The notes beneath the pieces are model-generated. The model saw only the letters and a program-made list of their open reading frames with translations, had not been told where the DNA came from and did no database searches. The position numbers and the translations under genes are program-made. This document shows, piece by piece, positions 41,549 through 51,441 of a stretch of DNA of 64,000 nucleotides. Numbering within the stretch: the first letter of the stretch is position 1; each line of letters starts with the position of its first letter. The DNA is taken from NCBI RefSeq assembly GCF_003703975.1, contig NZ_QTJY01000005.1, positions 186,001 through 250,000 of the forward strand, given 5' to 3'. Source of the stretch: Larkinella soli. Its GTDB lineage: Bacteria; Bacteroidota; Bacteroidia; Cytophagales; Spirosomataceae.

Positions 41549-41751
41549 CCCAATTCGTCGGGCCGGATGCCGGTATCCCGGGCCGACATCCTGAAAATCT
41601 CCAGGACTTCCTGATAACTGAACAGGCGACCGGCGATGTAATCCTGCTCCTCAGGGTCGGCAAAGCCCTGTTTTTCATGTAAATCCCGAATGTTTTCGTG
41701 GACGGTAATCAGAATGTCGTGGAAAAATTCCGTAAACTGCTGCTCGCTCAT
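41542..41751 (-). CDS. Small conserved-looking protein, 69 residues
   Basis: A 69-residue frame (MSEQQFTEFFHDILITVHENIR...) that is acidic and predicted helical, with no signal peptide or Cys. It is not a shadow of another gene and its start and stop lie in intergenic positions. A TAAATTTT box lies about 25 bases upstream on the - strand. Family not recognised; function unknown. It reads leftward toward galM but galM has its own likely promoter. Confidence 0.62.
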   Translation of the reverse strand: MSEQQFTEFFHDILITVHENIRDLHEKQGFADPEEQDYIAGRLFSYQEVLEIFRMSARDTGIRPDELGL

Positions 41752-41894
41752 TGGTTACTAAATGAAGAAATCCTAAAAATTTATCCCCCTAAAATGAATT
41801 AATTTTTCGACCGTTATTCCGTTACACGGCCCGTGGGAACCCGAATGCCGTTTGACAAGTTACTAATTCAGCGTTCCAATTCTTATCTTTACGC

Positions 41895-42143
41895 ATGAGC
41901 CACCGAGTTTCTGTCCAGTTTTTTGGGATCACCCGTGAGATCATCGGCGCATCGACCCTGACGCTCGACCTGCCTCAGCCCGGCCGGGTTGGCGAACTGC
42001 TGAACAGCCTGAAAGCGCAGTATCCGGCCCTGAGCGGCCTTCGTTCCCTGCTGGTTGCCGTCAACGGCGAGTATGCGGAACCGGAAGATCCAATTCAACC
42101 CAATGACGAAATTGCCCTGATTCCGCCCGTTAGCGGAGGGTGA
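41895..42143 (+). CDS. moaD: MoaD/ThiS-family sulfur carrier, molybdopterin synthase small subunit
   Basis: An 82-residue ubiquitin-fold protein ending in the SGG tail, where the last Gly is thiocarboxylated to give sulfur to precursor Z. The segment PNDEIALIPPVSGG is the hallmark. It is followed immediately by moaE, its synthase partner: the TGA overlaps a possible GTG start. A TATCTTTA box at 41884-41891 could be its promoter, only 4 bases before the ATG, suggesting a leaderless or incorrectly placed start. Confidence 0.92.
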   Translation: MSHRVSVQFFGITREIIGASTLTLDLPQPGRVGELLNSLKAQYPALSGLRSLLVAVNGEYAEPEDPIQPNDEIALIPPVSGG

Positions 42144-42157
42144 TTCAGCCTGAAATT

Positions 42158-42568
42158 ATGGTTTCGATTACCACTGACCCGATCGACATGAACTCGGCTT
42201 TCAAGTACGTCTCCACGGATGAAGCCGGCGCGATCACCTTTTTTTTCGGAACGGTCCGGAACAGTACCAACAGCCGTAACGTCGAGCAGCTCGAATACGA
42301 GGCCTACGACCGAATGGCGCTGAAAAAGATGCAGGAGATCGCCGATGAAGCCTGCCGCCGGTGGAATATCCTGCGGTATGTGGTCGTTCACCGGAAAGGA
42401 ACCCTCCTGACCGGCGAGATTGCGGTACTGGTGGCCGTAGCCACTCCCCATCGTGCCGACGCCTACGACGCCAGCCGGTACATTATCGACACGCTCAAGC
42501 AAACCGTCCCGATCTGGAAAAAGGAATATTTCGACGACGGTCAGGTCTGGGTCGATGCCCATCCCTGA
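42158..42568 (+). CDS. moaE: Molybdopterin synthase catalytic subunit MoaE
   Basis: A 136-residue protein that joins with MoaD to convert precursor Z to molybdopterin. It has the Arg-containing HRKGTLLTGEIAVLVAVA and the Lys-rich KQTVPIWKKE that holds catalytic lysines, and ATPHRADAY. The ATG at 42158 is used; a GTG at 42140 overlapping the moaD stop is also possible. The pair moaD-moaE is an operon; moaA is at 3.7 kb and other Moco genes are outside the window. Confidence 0.95.
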   Translation: MVSITTDPIDMNSAFKYVSTDEAGAITFFFGTVRNSTNSRNVEQLEYEAYDRMALKKMQEIADEACRRWNILRYVVVHRKGTLLTGEIAVLVAVATPHRADAYDASRYIIDTLKQTVPIWKKEYFDDGQVWVDAHP

Positions 42569-42572
42569 AGCC

Positions 42573-43742
42573 TCATAAGTCGATTTCGATGTGAGTTCTG
42601 GGCGTGCGGTCCTTACTGATTTCCTTGGGTTTGACGACGTACTCGGCCATGACGGGGTAGTGGTCGGAGAACTTGATGTCGCGGTAGGTCACGTAATTGA
42701 TCGCATCCAGATAGCGGGCGTTGTAAAACTGGTTGTCGATGCGGATAAACCCGGGAGCCTTATTGTAACTAAAACCGAAGCCCCGGCCGGCATCCTCGAA
42801 GGCGTTGCGGAGCAGCCGGCGCATCTTGCCGTACACGTAGCTGTAGGGCGTATCGTTGAAATCCCCGCAGATGATGACCGGATAGGGGCTGTTCCGGTAA
42901 TACTGTTCGATCCGCAGAATCTGGTTCCGGCGAAGCGTAAAACCGTGCCTCAGCTGCCGCAATAAACCCCGGGTGTTACTTTTCACCTGCTGCGATTCCC
43001 GCTGTTCGAGCATCCCGCCGACCCGGATGCCCATCGACTGAAGGTGGACGCTGAGTACCCGAATCGTATCGACACCCACCTTAACGTCCGCCCAGACCAG
43101 GCCGTTGAAATTGTCGAAGACCTCGTCACCCCGCCGAACGATGGGATAGCGGGAGAACAGCGCGACGCCGATGAACCCCTTGTAACCGGGTCGTTCGGGT
43201 GGGTTCAGGGTGGCGTAATAGGGATAACCGCCTTTCCCCAGCCGCCGGATGGTCTTGAAAACCACCGAGTTGTTATCGTTGTAAAATTCCTGAAAACACT
43301 TGATGTCGGCCGGTTCCTTCACGACCCATTCGATCATCTGATTGGCATCGTCGGGGTGCTGCGTCTCCACCATATCGTATTTGTTGAAAGCCATGGCATT
43401 ATAGGTCATCACCTTCAGGGTGGCTCCTTTTTCGCCGTTGCTCCCGGGCTGGTTCAGTGCGAACGTCCGGCGCCAGAACGGGATGCCGATCAGCATGGCG
43501 ATCAGGGGCATCAGCGCGCGCCAGGGCCGGACCAGGAGCCAGAACAGCAGCAGCAGCAGGTTGACTCCCCAGACGATGGGGAGCGAGATCATCAGCACGC
43601 CCGCTACCCAATGCCCGATGGGCACTTCGTAAAGAAGGTAATAGACCAGCAGCGTATACAGAAACAGCAGTAAGTTCAGCGACCAGATCAGTGACGAAAT
43701 AAACGACGATACCAGAACGCCAAGCTTCAGCGTAAATTTCAT
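42573..43742 (-). CDS. Membrane-anchored endonuclease/exonuclease/phosphatase family protein
   Basis: A 389-residue protein. Residues 1-95 form three membrane helices, after which a DNase I-like EEP domain faces outward or inward. The EEP motifs are LKVMTYNAMAFN, FQEFYND, VHLQSMG, ICGDFNDTPYSYVYG and FSDHYPVMAEY. Related proteins act on phosphoinositide-like or nucleic acid phosphoesters. The substrate is not shown. Converges with moaE, with only 4 bases between stops. Confidence 0.92.
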   Translation of the reverse strand: MKFTLKLGVLVSSFISSLIWSLNLLLFLYTLLVYYLLYEVPIGHWVAGVLMISLPIVWGVNLLLLLFWLLVRPWRALMPLIAMLIGIPFWRRTFALNQPGSNGEKGATLKVMTYNAMAFNKYDMVETQHPDDANQMIEWVVKEPADIKCFQEFYNDNNSVVFKTIRRLGKGGYPYYATLNPPERPGYKGFIGVALFSRYPIVRRGDEVFDNFNGLVWADVKVGVDTIRVLSVHLQSMGIRVGGMLEQRESQQVKSNTRGLLRQLRHGFTLRRNQILRIEQYYRNSPYPVIICGDFNDTPYSYVYGKMRRLLRNAFEDAGRGFGFSYNKAPGFIRIDNQFYNARYLDAINYVTYRDIKFSDHYPVMAEYVVKPKEISKDRTPRTHIEIDL

Positions 43743-43891
43743 AGAATAACGGATGGGTGCAGGTCAGGCCGACCGGCTTTTATTCAGTAACGAATAAGGA
43801 AGGGCGTAGTGGTGCAAAGTTACGAAGCTTTGTTTGGAAATTGGACCATTCGGTAATTCGGAAAAATGTTGAAACAAGGCCCGGAATAGCC

Positions 43892-43921
43892 TTGAAAACT
43901 ATTAAAATAAGTGTATATTTG
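43892..43921 (+). promoter_or_regulatory. rimP-nusA-infB operon promoter
   Basis: TTG at 43892-43894 is followed after 19 bases by TATATTTG at 43914-43921, an exact TAnnTTTG match. Transcription would start near 43928, about 50 bases before the rimP ATG. Confidence 0.65.
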
Positions 43922-43949
43922 CAGCACTTATCAGCATTCGTGCCTGGCA

Positions 43950-43972
43950 GGGAGTTTTCAACTCCCTTTTTT
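43950..43972 (+). terminator. Terminator-like hairpin in the rimP leader
   Basis: GGGAGTT (43950-43956) pairs with AACTCCC (43960-43966) around a TTC loop. Six Ts follow (43967-43972), 8 bases before the rimP ATG. It lies downstream of the only visible promoter, so RNA polymerase must read through it to express the operon. Confidence 0.75.
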
Positions 43973-43980
43973 GTTAATTT

Positions 43981-44460
43981 ATGGATGTTAAGGCGAAAGT
44001 TGAAGAACTGTTACAGCCGTATCTGAACGAAGATCAGTTTTTTATCGTTGATATTCAGGTATCCCCTTCCCGTACCCGTGCTAAAATAACCGTTTTGCTG
44101 GACAGCGATACCGGAATCACCATCGATGAATGTGCTGAGGTTAGTCGACGGCTGGGTCACCGGCTGGAAGAACTGGACGTATTCGACGGTGGAGCGTTTA
44201 CCCTGGAGGTTTCGTCGCCCGGTGTCGATCTTCCGCTGACCGCGCACCGGCAGTATCGGAAAAACATCGGCCGGGAGGTCGCCGTCCTTCTGAACGACGG
44301 TCAGACTCTCAAAGGCAAACTGGAGGACGTCGGCGCCGAGCGGATCGTGATTCTGGAAACGCCCGCCAAAAAGCCCAGGAAAAACGACCCGCCAATCGCG
44401 CCGATCGAAATACCGTTTACGGAAATTAAAAAAACTACGATACAAGTGTCATTTAAATAG
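43981..44460 (+). CDS. rimP: Ribosome maturation factor RimP
   Basis: A 159-residue RimP protein, needed for 30S subunit maturation. The N-terminal alpha/beta domain contains GITIDECAEVSRRLG and FTLEVSSPGVDLPLT, the family signature. The C-terminal Sm-like domain follows. It heads the conserved rimP-nusA-infB operon, with 101 bases to nusA. Its leader holds the terminator-like hairpin. Confidence 0.97.
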   Translation: MDVKAKVEELLQPYLNEDQFFIVDIQVSPSRTRAKITVLLDSDTGITIDECAEVSRRLGHRLEELDVFDGGAFTLEVSSPGVDLPLTAHRQYRKNIGREVAVLLNDGQTLKGKLEDVGAERIVILETPAKKPRKNDPPIAPIEIPFTEIKKTTIQVSFK

Positions 44461-44561
44461 TCTGTTGATCGATAGTCGTCACCGAACTGCCGGTACGTTC
44501 ATCCGTCATTACTGAGCCTCTTTACGGCTATTGACTAACGACTGACAACTACTTGAATATT

Positions 44562-45806
44562 ATGGATACCGGAGTACTCATTGAGTCGTTTGCCGAGTTC
44601 GCCCGGTCGAAGAACATCGACCGTCCGACCATGATCAAAATTCTGGAAGACGTATTCCGGACGATGATTCGCAAGAAATTCGGCACCGACGAAAACTTTG
44701 ACGTCATTATCAATGCCGAAAGCGGGGACCTCGAAATGTGGCGGACCCGGGAAATCGTGGACGATGATTCGGAAGACATCTGGGATTACGACAAGATTCC
44801 CCTGGCGGAAGCGCGTAAGATTCAGGCCGACTTCGAAGTAGGCGAGGAAGTGGCGGAGGAAGTGAAGCTGGTGGACTTCGGCCGGCGGGTCGTTCAAACC
44901 GCGCGGCAGACGCTGATTCAGAAAATCAAGGATCTCGAAAAGGAAATTCTGTACGATAAGTACAAAAATCAGGTGGGCGACCTGCTCAATGCGGAAGTCT
45001 ACCAGTTGCTTAAAAACGAAGTGATACTGCTCGACAACGAAGGCAACGAACTGAGCCTTCCGAAAGGTGAGCAGATTCCGAAAGACCGCTACCGGAAAGG
45101 CGAAACCACCAAGGCCGTCGTCCACCGCGTCGAAATGATCAACGGAACGCCGAAAATCGTTTTGTCGCGTACGTCGCCGGTGTTCCTGGAACGCCTGTTT
45201 GAAAACGAGATTCCGGAAATCTACGACGGCCTGATCTCGATCCGCCGGATCGTCCGGGAACCGGGCGAACGCGCCAAGGTAGCCGTGGAATCCTACGACG
45301 ACCGGATCGATCCCGTAGGGGCGTGTGTAGGGATGAAAGGTTCCCGCATCCACAGCATCGTTCGCGAACTGGGCAATGAAAACATCGACGTTATCAATTA
45401 TACCGATAACCTCGAGCTGCTCATCAGCCGGGCACTAAGCCCCGCCAAGATCACGTCGATGCAGATCGACCGCGACGCCAAGCGCGTTTCGGTGTTCCTT
45501 AAACCCGACCAGGTCTCGCTGGCCATCGGAAAAGGGGGTCAGAACATTAAACTGGCCGGTCGGCTGGTGGGTATGGAGATTGACGTATTCCGCGATGTGG
45601 AAGGCCAGGAGGACGATGAGGACGTTGATCTGTCCGAGTTCAACGACGAAATCGACGAATGGATGATTGAAGAACTCCGGAAAGTGGGTCTGGACACGGC
45701 GAAGAGCGTGCTGGCCCGGTCGAAGGAAGAACTGGTGCGGATGACGGATCTGGAGGAAGATACCATCGAAGAGATCCTGAGCATTCTGCGTCAGGAATTT
45801 GAATAA
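44562..45806 (+). CDS. nusA: Transcription termination/antitermination protein NusA
   Basis: A 414-residue NusA. The N-terminal RNA-polymerase-binding domain covers about 1-125. The S1 domain follows (about 130-200), then two KH domains, seen in GACVGMKGSRIHSIVREL and VSLAIGKGGQNIKLA. A C-terminal acidic part and a final helix-hairpin-helix-like segment (TAKSVLARSKEELVRMTDLE) end the protein. NusA controls pausing and termination, which gives the hairpin in its own operon leader a possible role. ATG 44562 is used; a TTG at 44553 is less likely. infB begins 32 bases later. Confidence 0.97.
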   Translation: MDTGVLIESFAEFARSKNIDRPTMIKILEDVFRTMIRKKFGTDENFDVIINAESGDLEMWRTREIVDDDSEDIWDYDKIPLAEARKIQADFEVGEEVAEEVKLVDFGRRVVQTARQTLIQKIKDLEKEILYDKYKNQVGDLLNAEVYQLLKNEVILLDNEGNELSLPKGEQIPKDRYRKGETTKAVVHRVEMINGTPKIVLSRTSPVFLERLFENEIPEIYDGLISIRRIVREPGERAKVAVESYDDRIDPVGACVGMKGSRIHSIVRELGNENIDVINYTDNLELLISRALSPAKITSMQIDRDAKRVSVFLKPDQVSLAIGKGGQNIKLAGRLVGMEIDVFRDVEGQEDDEDVDLSEFNDEIDEWMIEELRKVGLDTAKSVLARSKEELVRMTDLEEDTIEEILSILRQEFE

Positions 45807-45838
45807 TTAAAAGCTATTGTTCATTCTAAACCATTTGT

Positions 45839-48800
45839 ATGGCAGAAGATAGATCCATGCGCCTGAGCCAAGTGGCAAAAAAACTCAATAGAGGCATTCC
45901 CGCTATTGTAAATAGTCTTTCTGTCAAAGGGTTTAAGGTTGAAATGAATCCAAACGCCAAAATTCCTTTTGAACAATTGGAAATTCTGGCGAAGGAGTAC
46001 AAAAATTTCGAATTACTTGACTTTGCGTCGGTCTCCAGACCTGCGTCGGAAATGCCCGTTTCCGAACCCAGGCGCCGGGAAGATGACGATATGCCGCGGT
46101 TTTTCCGCGAAGAGCCCGCCCGTGCCCCGCAGCCGCCCCAGCCCGTGGAACGCCCGGCCGCACCGCAACCGGCTCCTGCCCAAACCCTTGTAACTCCGCC
46201 GGCTCCTCCGGTGCCTGCACCGGCGCCCCAGCCGGCTCCGACCGTTAAAGCGGAACCGCCTGCTCCGGCCCCCAAACCGGCCGAGCCGCAACCGGCCGCT
46301 CCCGTCGAAGCACGCCGGGAGCAACCGGCTCCTGTTGAAAAGCGGGAAACACCGCCTGCCCCCCAGCCGGCTCCGCCGACGGTGGAAACGGCCAAACCGG
46401 AACCGGCTCCGCAGGCTGTGGAACGCCCGCAGCCGGCCCCTCAGGCCCCGGTCACCCCACCGGCTCCTCCGGCCCCCCCGGTCGAAGCCCGGCAGCCTGA
46501 AAAGCCCCAGCCGGCCGAAGATCCGCTATCGGGTCCGCGTCTGCCGGGTCTGACGGTATTAGGTAAAATCGATCTGGAACGGAAACCCGCCCAGCGACCG
46601 AACGACCAGCGCCGGAACGACGGCCCGAATGCCCGCCCGCCCCACCCCAACCGGAACGAAGGCGGCAATCGCCCGAACGACAACCGGGGGCAGCAGCAAA
46701 ACCGCAGCGACCGCAACGACGGTTCACGTGACCGCCGTCCGGACCAGCCGGGACAGCAGCGGTTCGGCAGCAGCGACCGGCCTAACGCCGACCGGGGCAA
46801 CCGCCCGCAGGACGGCGGCCGTCCGCAAAACCGTCCGGAACGTACGCCGGCCCCCGAACGCCCGGTTCAGCAGCCGCAGCGCCAGCCCGAACCGCCGGCC
46901 GATGAGCCGCTGGACGAACCCATCGAAACCATCCGCGCCCGGGGTGAGCAACTTCGCGGTCTGACGGTTCTCGGTACGATCGAACTGCCCTCCGACCGGC
47001 CCAAACGCCAGGGCGGCCCGGTGGCTTCGACGGACGAAAACGACAAAAAGCGCAAGCGCAAACGGCTGCGTCGCGACCCCGTGGGTCAGGCGCCGGCGGC
47101 CGGCACCCAGGGACAAACCCAGGGCGGTCCGCGCAACCGTGACAATACGAACAATGCCAATCCGAACAACCGGACCCAGCAGGGTAACAAACCCGCCGGT
47201 ACCAATAACGCCGGAGCCGGCAAAGGCAAACCCGGTGGTCGTAACACCCGCGACCGTCGCGAGGAACCGACCCAGCGCGAGGTAAAAGACTCGATCAAGG
47301 CCACGCAGGCCCGGATGGTGGGGAACAAGCCCAACCGCGGTGCAGACCGTCGCCGGGACCGCCGTCAGGAACGGGCCGAGCGGGAACGTGAGCGTCTCGA
47401 ACTCGAACAGGAAGAGGCAAAAATCCTGCGCGTCACCGAATTCGTATCGGCCAACGACCTTGCGTCGCTGATGGATGTTTCGGTCAACGAAGTCATCGCA
47501 ACCTGTATGAGCCTTGGTATGTTCGTGTCGATCAACCAGCGGCTCGATGCGGAAGCCATCACGGTCATCGCCGACGAATTCGGCTATGAGGTGCAGTTCG
47601 TATCGGCCGAGGAGGAAATCGAATCCGGCCTGGAAGAAGAAGCGGATGATGAGGAAGACCTCGTCTCGCGTGCCCCGATCGTCACGATCATGGGTCACGT
47701 CGACCACGGGAAAACCTCTCTGCTCGACTACATCCGCCGGACGCGCGTCGCGGCCGGTGAAGCCGGGGGTATTACGCAGCACATCGGTGCCTACAGCGTG
47801 AAAACCGACGACGGCCGGATGATTACCTTCCTCGATACGCCGGGTCACGAAGCCTTTACGGCCATGCGTGCCCGGGGTGCGAAGGTCACCGACGTGGTTA
47901 TCATCGTGATTGCCGCCGACGACAGCGTCATGCCGCAAACCCGCGAGGCCATCAACCACGCACAGGTAGCCGGCGTTCCGATCGTGTTTGCCTTCAGCAA
48001 GGTCGACAAGCCGGGCGCCAACACCGAGAAGATCCGCGAGGAACTGGCCCAGATGAACATGCTCGTCGAAGAATGGGGCGGTAAATACCAGGCCCAGGAA
48101 ATTTCGTCGAAGTCCGGTATGGGTATTCCTGAACTGCTGGAAAAGGTGCTGCTCGAAGCCGAATTGCTCGAACTGAAAGCCAACCCGGACAAACGCGCCG
48201 TCGGAACCGTCATCGAAGCCGAGCTTGACAAGGGCCGGGGGTACGTAACGACGATGCTCGTACAGGCCGGTACGCTCCGTCAGGGCGATGTGGTGCTGGT
48301 CGGTGCGCATTTCGGTCGCATCCGGGCCATGACCGACGACCGCGGCCAGCGGCTGAAGGAAGCCGGTCCCTCCACACCGGTGCAGATCCTCGGTCTGCCG
48401 GGCGCTCCGCAATCCGGTGACAAGTTCAACGTCATGGAAACGGAACGTGAGGCCCGCGAGATCGCCAACAAACGGGAACAACTCCTGCGTGAGCAGAACC
48501 TGCGGACGCGGAAACATATTACCCTGGAAGAAATCGGCCGCCGGAAGGCAATCGGTACCTTCAAGGAACTGAACGTGATCGTGAAAGGTGACGTGGACGG
48601 TTCGGTAGAAGCCCTTTCGGACTCCCTGCTGCAACTGTCGACCGAAGAGGTTCAGGTGAACATCATCCACAAAGCCGTCGGGCAGATTTCCGAATCGGAT
48701 ATCCTGCTGGCTTCGGCTTCGGATGCCATCATCGTCGGCTTCCAGGTTCGTCCGTCGGTGGGAGCCCGCCGTCTGGCCGAGCAGGAGCAGATCGAAATCC

Positions 48801-49174
48801 GCCTGTACTCGATCATCTACGACGCCATCAACGAAGTCAGAGACGCTATGGAAGGCCTGCTGGCGCCGACGACCGAAGAGGTCATCGTGGGCAACATCGA
48901 GGTCCGCGATGTGTTCAAGATCAGCAAGGTCGGAACCGTAGCCGGGTGTTACGTGACCGACGGTACCATCAAACGAAACAACAAAGTGCGCGTCATCCGC
49001 GACTTTATCGTGGTGCATACCGGCGAGATCAGCGCTCTGAAACGCTTCAAGGACGACGTCAGCGAAGTTCGCTCCGGTTACGAATGTGGTCTGAGCATCC
49101 GGAACTTCAATGATATCCAGATGGGCGACACCATCGAAAGCTTCGAATTCAAAGAAGTGAAGCGGACGCTGTAA
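45839..49174 (+). CDS. infB: Translation initiation factor IF-2
   Basis: An 1111-residue IF-2, longer than the usual ~900. The first ~45 residues form the IF-2N subdomain ([18 protein letters not shown]). Residues about 85-235 are Pro/Ala-rich and about 240-510 are Asn/Arg/Gly-rich. The GTPase domain begins near 618 with GHVDHGKT; later motifs are DTPGHEAF and FSKVDKPG. The C1 and C2 domains, which bind fMet-tRNA, follow. It is the third gene of the rimP operon and ends at a strong terminator. Confidence 0.98.
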   Translation: MAEDRSMRLSQVAKKLNRGIPAIVNSLSVKGFKVEMNPNAKIPFEQLEILAKEYKNFELLDFASVSRPASEMPVSEPRRREDDDMPRFFREEPARAPQPPQPVERPAAPQPAPAQTLVTPPAPPVPAPAPQPAPTVKAEPPAPAPKPAEPQPAAPVEARREQPAPVEKRETPPAPQPAPPTVETAKPEPAPQAVERPQPAPQAPVTPPAPPAPPVEARQPEKPQPAEDPLSGPRLPGLTVLGKIDLERKPAQRPNDQRRNDGPNARPPHPNRNEGGNRPNDNRGQQQNRSDRNDGSRDRRPDQPGQQRFGSSDRPNADRGNRPQDGGRPQNRPERTPAPERPVQQPQRQPEPPADEPLDEPIETIRARGEQLRGLTVLGTIELPSDRPKRQGGPVASTDENDKKRKRKRLRRDPVGQAPAAGTQGQTQGGPRNRDNTNNANPNNRTQQGNKPAGTNNAGAGKGKPGGRNTRDRREEPTQREVKDSIKATQARMVGNKPNRGADRRRDRRQERAERERERLELEQEEAKILRVTEFVSANDLASLMDVSVNEVIATCMSLGMFVSINQRLDAEAITVIADEFGYEVQFVSAEEEIESGLEEEADDEEDLVSRAPIVTIMGHVDHGKTSLLDYIRRTRVAAGEAGGITQHIGAYSVKTDDGRMITFLDTPGHEAFTAMRARGAKVTDVVIIVIAADDSVMPQTREAINHAQVAGVPIVFAFSKVDKPGANTEKIREELAQMNMLVEEWGGKYQAQEISSKSGMGIPELLEKVLLEAELLELKANPDKRAVGTVIEAELDKGRGYVTTMLVQAGTLRQGDVVLVGAHFGRIRAMTDDRGQRLKEAGPSTPVQILGLPGAPQSGDKFNVMETEREAREIANKREQLLREQNLRTRKHITLEEIGRRKAIGTFKELNVIVKGDVDGSVEALSDSLLQLSTEEVQVNIIHKAVGQISESDILLASASDAIIVGFQVRPSVGARRLAEQEQIEIRLYSIIYDAINEVRDAMEGLLAPTTEEVIVGNIEVRDVFKISKVGTVAGCYVTDGTIKRNNKVRVIRDFIVVHTGEISALKRFKDDVSEVRSGYECGLSIRNFNDIQMGDTIESFEFKEVKRTL

Positions 49175-49193
49175 GCCCTCCGGTCGAAATCAG

Positions 49194-49226
49194 AAAGCTC
49201 CTGCCCCGCCGGCAGGAGCTTTTTTC
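49194..49226 (+). terminator. Terminator of the rimP-nusA-infB operon
   Basis: An 11-bp stem (49195-49205 with 49211-49221) and a T-run follow the infB stop. Confidence 0.85.
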
Positions 49227-49368
49227 ATTTTTCAATCAAAAAATGGTTTCCTGCCAACTCTCTGTCCCGTATTCTTGTTAAATTCGATACGGCCATCCGC
49301 TCGTTGCCCGCAGGCAAACGAAAACCGTTTCACCAATCGTTATTGTAACAAGATTGAACCCTGTTTGA

Positions 49369-51435
49369 ATGAGTTTCCTGTATCCTTCGTTCCTGTTCGG
49401 GCTGCTGGCGGTTGCTGTTCCTGTTGCCATACACCTGTTTAACTTTCGCCGGACGCGCCGGATGTTCTTTACGAACGTTTCGCTGCTGAAAACCGTCCAG
49501 ACGGAAACCAAATCGTTCCGGCGCCTGAAGCACTACCTGATCCTGGCGTGCCGGTCGCTGTTCATCATCTGCCTGGTGCTGGCTTTCGCCCAGCCGTTTA
49601 TCCCCAGCAAAAGCAAACTCGGCCTCTCGCGGTCCGGACTGACGAGCCTCTATCTCGACAACTCCTACAGCATGCAGAACGAGCAGAACGAGAAGCGGTA
49701 TCTGGACATCGCCACCGGGAAGCTCGATCAACTCCTCGGCCTGTTCCGTAACGCCACCTCACTGCAACTGGTAACCAACGACTTCAGCAGCCAGGAGCAG
49801 GCCGTCGGAACGGCCGATGCGCTACGCGACCGGGTCACTACGGTCCGGTTTGCCCATACGCCCCGTTCGCTCCAGGATGTCTACCGGCGTCAGCTCAACC
49901 TGCTGGCCACCAATAATCCGACCGGCACCAATCAGCTGTTCTGGTTCTCGGATTTTCAGAAAAGCACGGCGGGCGACCTGGCACGGCTGAAAATCGATAC
50001 CACCAACCGGCTGTTTCTCGTTCCGCTCGAAACCAAACCCACCCGCAACGTCTTCGTCGACTCGGTCTGGCTGAGCACTCCTTTTATCCGGGAGTTGCAG
50101 AACAATACGCTGAATGTCCGGGTCCGCAACAGCGGGGAGGAATCCGTCCGGTCGCTGCCGGTCAAACTGTCCATCGACGATGCGCAGGTATCGACGGCTT
50201 CCGTTACGCTTCCAGGAAGAGGAACCGCCACCGCCACTCTCAATTTCAACGTCACCCGGAAAGGATACCGCCGGGGCCGCATCTCTTTTGAGGATTATCC
50301 GATCACCTTCGATAACAATTATTATTTCGTCATTCAGGCATCGCCGTCGATACGGGTCGTTCACCTGTACGACCAGAAAAGCGGAGCCAACTACGTGGAG
50401 AACGTCTACGGAAACGACAGTCTGTTCGTCCGGCGCAGCTTCAGCGCCCAGAACGTCGATGTCGGTCAGTTGAAAAATGCCGATCTGGTAGTTCTGGAGG
50501 GCGTTGCGCAGGTCAGCGGTGCCCTGCGCAACGAGTTGGAGCGGTTTGTGCGGCAGGGCGGCAGCCTGGCCGTATTTCCGCCCACGAATCCGGACGGCAC
50601 GACCTGGTCGTCGTTCTTTGCCGGGCTGGGGGTCGGTGGGGTTCAGATGCAGGGCCAGCCTTTGCCTCCGGTTCAGCCGCTGTCGGCTCCGAACCGTCAG
50701 AACCCGTTCTTCCGGGATATTTTCGAGCAGTCGAGCCAGCAGGGGCTTCTTAACCTCCCCGACGCGGTGCCGGTCTGGCAATGGCGGGCCGTGGGCGAAC
50801 GCCTGCTGACCCTGCGGAACGGCACCCCGTATCTGACCCAGTCCCGGACCGGCCAGGGTCAGGTCTATGTCTTTGCCAGCCCCCTCACCACCGAATACGG
50901 CAACCTGGCCCAGCACGCGCTCTTCGTACCGATCATGTACAAGATTGCGGCCCTGAGCGTTCGTCCGCAGCGTACGGCCTTTTCGTTCGACGACAATACC
51001 GTCGAAATTCCGGTCGCCAATGCCGCTCCGAACGCGGTTTACAAACTGAAGAAGGAGAAACTGGAGATCATTCCCATCCAGCGCGTGAACGGTAACCAGC
51101 TGCTGATGGAGCTACCCAAGAGCAACCAGCTCAGTGCCGGCCAGCAACTGGAAGCCGGCTATTACGAACTGACGCTGAACGACCGGACGGAAAAGCTCAT
51201 GGCCTTCAACCACGGCAACCGGGAGTCGCAGATGGATTTCTACACGCCCGACGAACTCCGCCGGATTTTTGCCGGTCAGAAGAACGTGCAGGTGTTCGAC
51301 AGCATTCAGGATGAGGATTTTGTCGAAGAATTACGGCAGCAGAACCTGGGCACCAACCTCTGGAAATACTTCGTCATTGCCGCCCTGGTGTTCCTGCTGG
51401 CCGAGGTGGCCGTGATCCGGTTCATGCGGGGCTGA
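49369..51435 (+). CDS. BatA-domain (N-terminal double-transmembrane) membrane protein
   Basis: A 688-residue protein. The N-terminus MSFLYPSFLFGLLAVAVPVAIHLF and the following RTRRMFFTNVSLLKT are the TIGR02226/BatA signature. The second helix ends near residue 80. A vWA-like domain with the DNSYSMQNEQ (MIDAS-like DxSxS) follows, then beta-rich domains. The C-terminus has one more helix (YFVIAALVFLLAEVAVI). It belongs to a family of unknown function in Bacteroidota, linked elsewhere to AAA ATPases and vWA proteins, none of which is adjacent here. Confidence 0.9.
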   Translation: MSFLYPSFLFGLLAVAVPVAIHLFNFRRTRRMFFTNVSLLKTVQTETKSFRRLKHYLILACRSLFIICLVLAFAQPFIPSKSKLGLSRSGLTSLYLDNSYSMQNEQNEKRYLDIATGKLDQLLGLFRNATSLQLVTNDFSSQEQAVGTADALRDRVTTVRFAHTPRSLQDVYRRQLNLLATNNPTGTNQLFWFSDFQKSTAGDLARLKIDTTNRLFLVPLETKPTRNVFVDSVWLSTPFIRELQNNTLNVRVRNSGEESVRSLPVKLSIDDAQVSTASVTLPGRGTATATLNFNVTRKGYRRGRISFEDYPITFDNNYYFVIQASPSIRVVHLYDQKSGANYVENVYGNDSLFVRRSFSAQNVDVGQLKNADLVVLEGVAQVSGALRNELERFVRQGGSLAVFPPTNPDGTTWSSFFAGLGVGGVQMQGQPLPPVQPLSAPNRQNPFFRDIFEQSSQQGLLNLPDAVPVWQWRAVGERLLTLRNGTPYLTQSRTGQGQVYVFASPLTTEYGNLAQHALFVPIMYKIAALSVRPQRTAFSFDDNTVEIPVANAAPNAVYKLKKEKLEIIPIQRVNGNQLLMELPKSNQLSAGQQLEAGYYELTLNDRTEKLMAFNHGNRESQMDFYTPDELRRIFAGQKNVQVFDSIQDEDFVEELRQQNLGTNLWKYFVIAALVFLLAEVAVIRFMRG

Positions 51436-51441
51436 GCCCGG

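Noticed and set aside
44553-44561. TTG start for NusA three codons upstream
   Set aside because: An ATG directly follows and gives the usual NusA N-terminus.
46724-49018. A long open frame on the - strand opposite infB
   Set aside because: The + strand holds a complete IF-2 with GTPase motifs; the other frame is a composition artefact.
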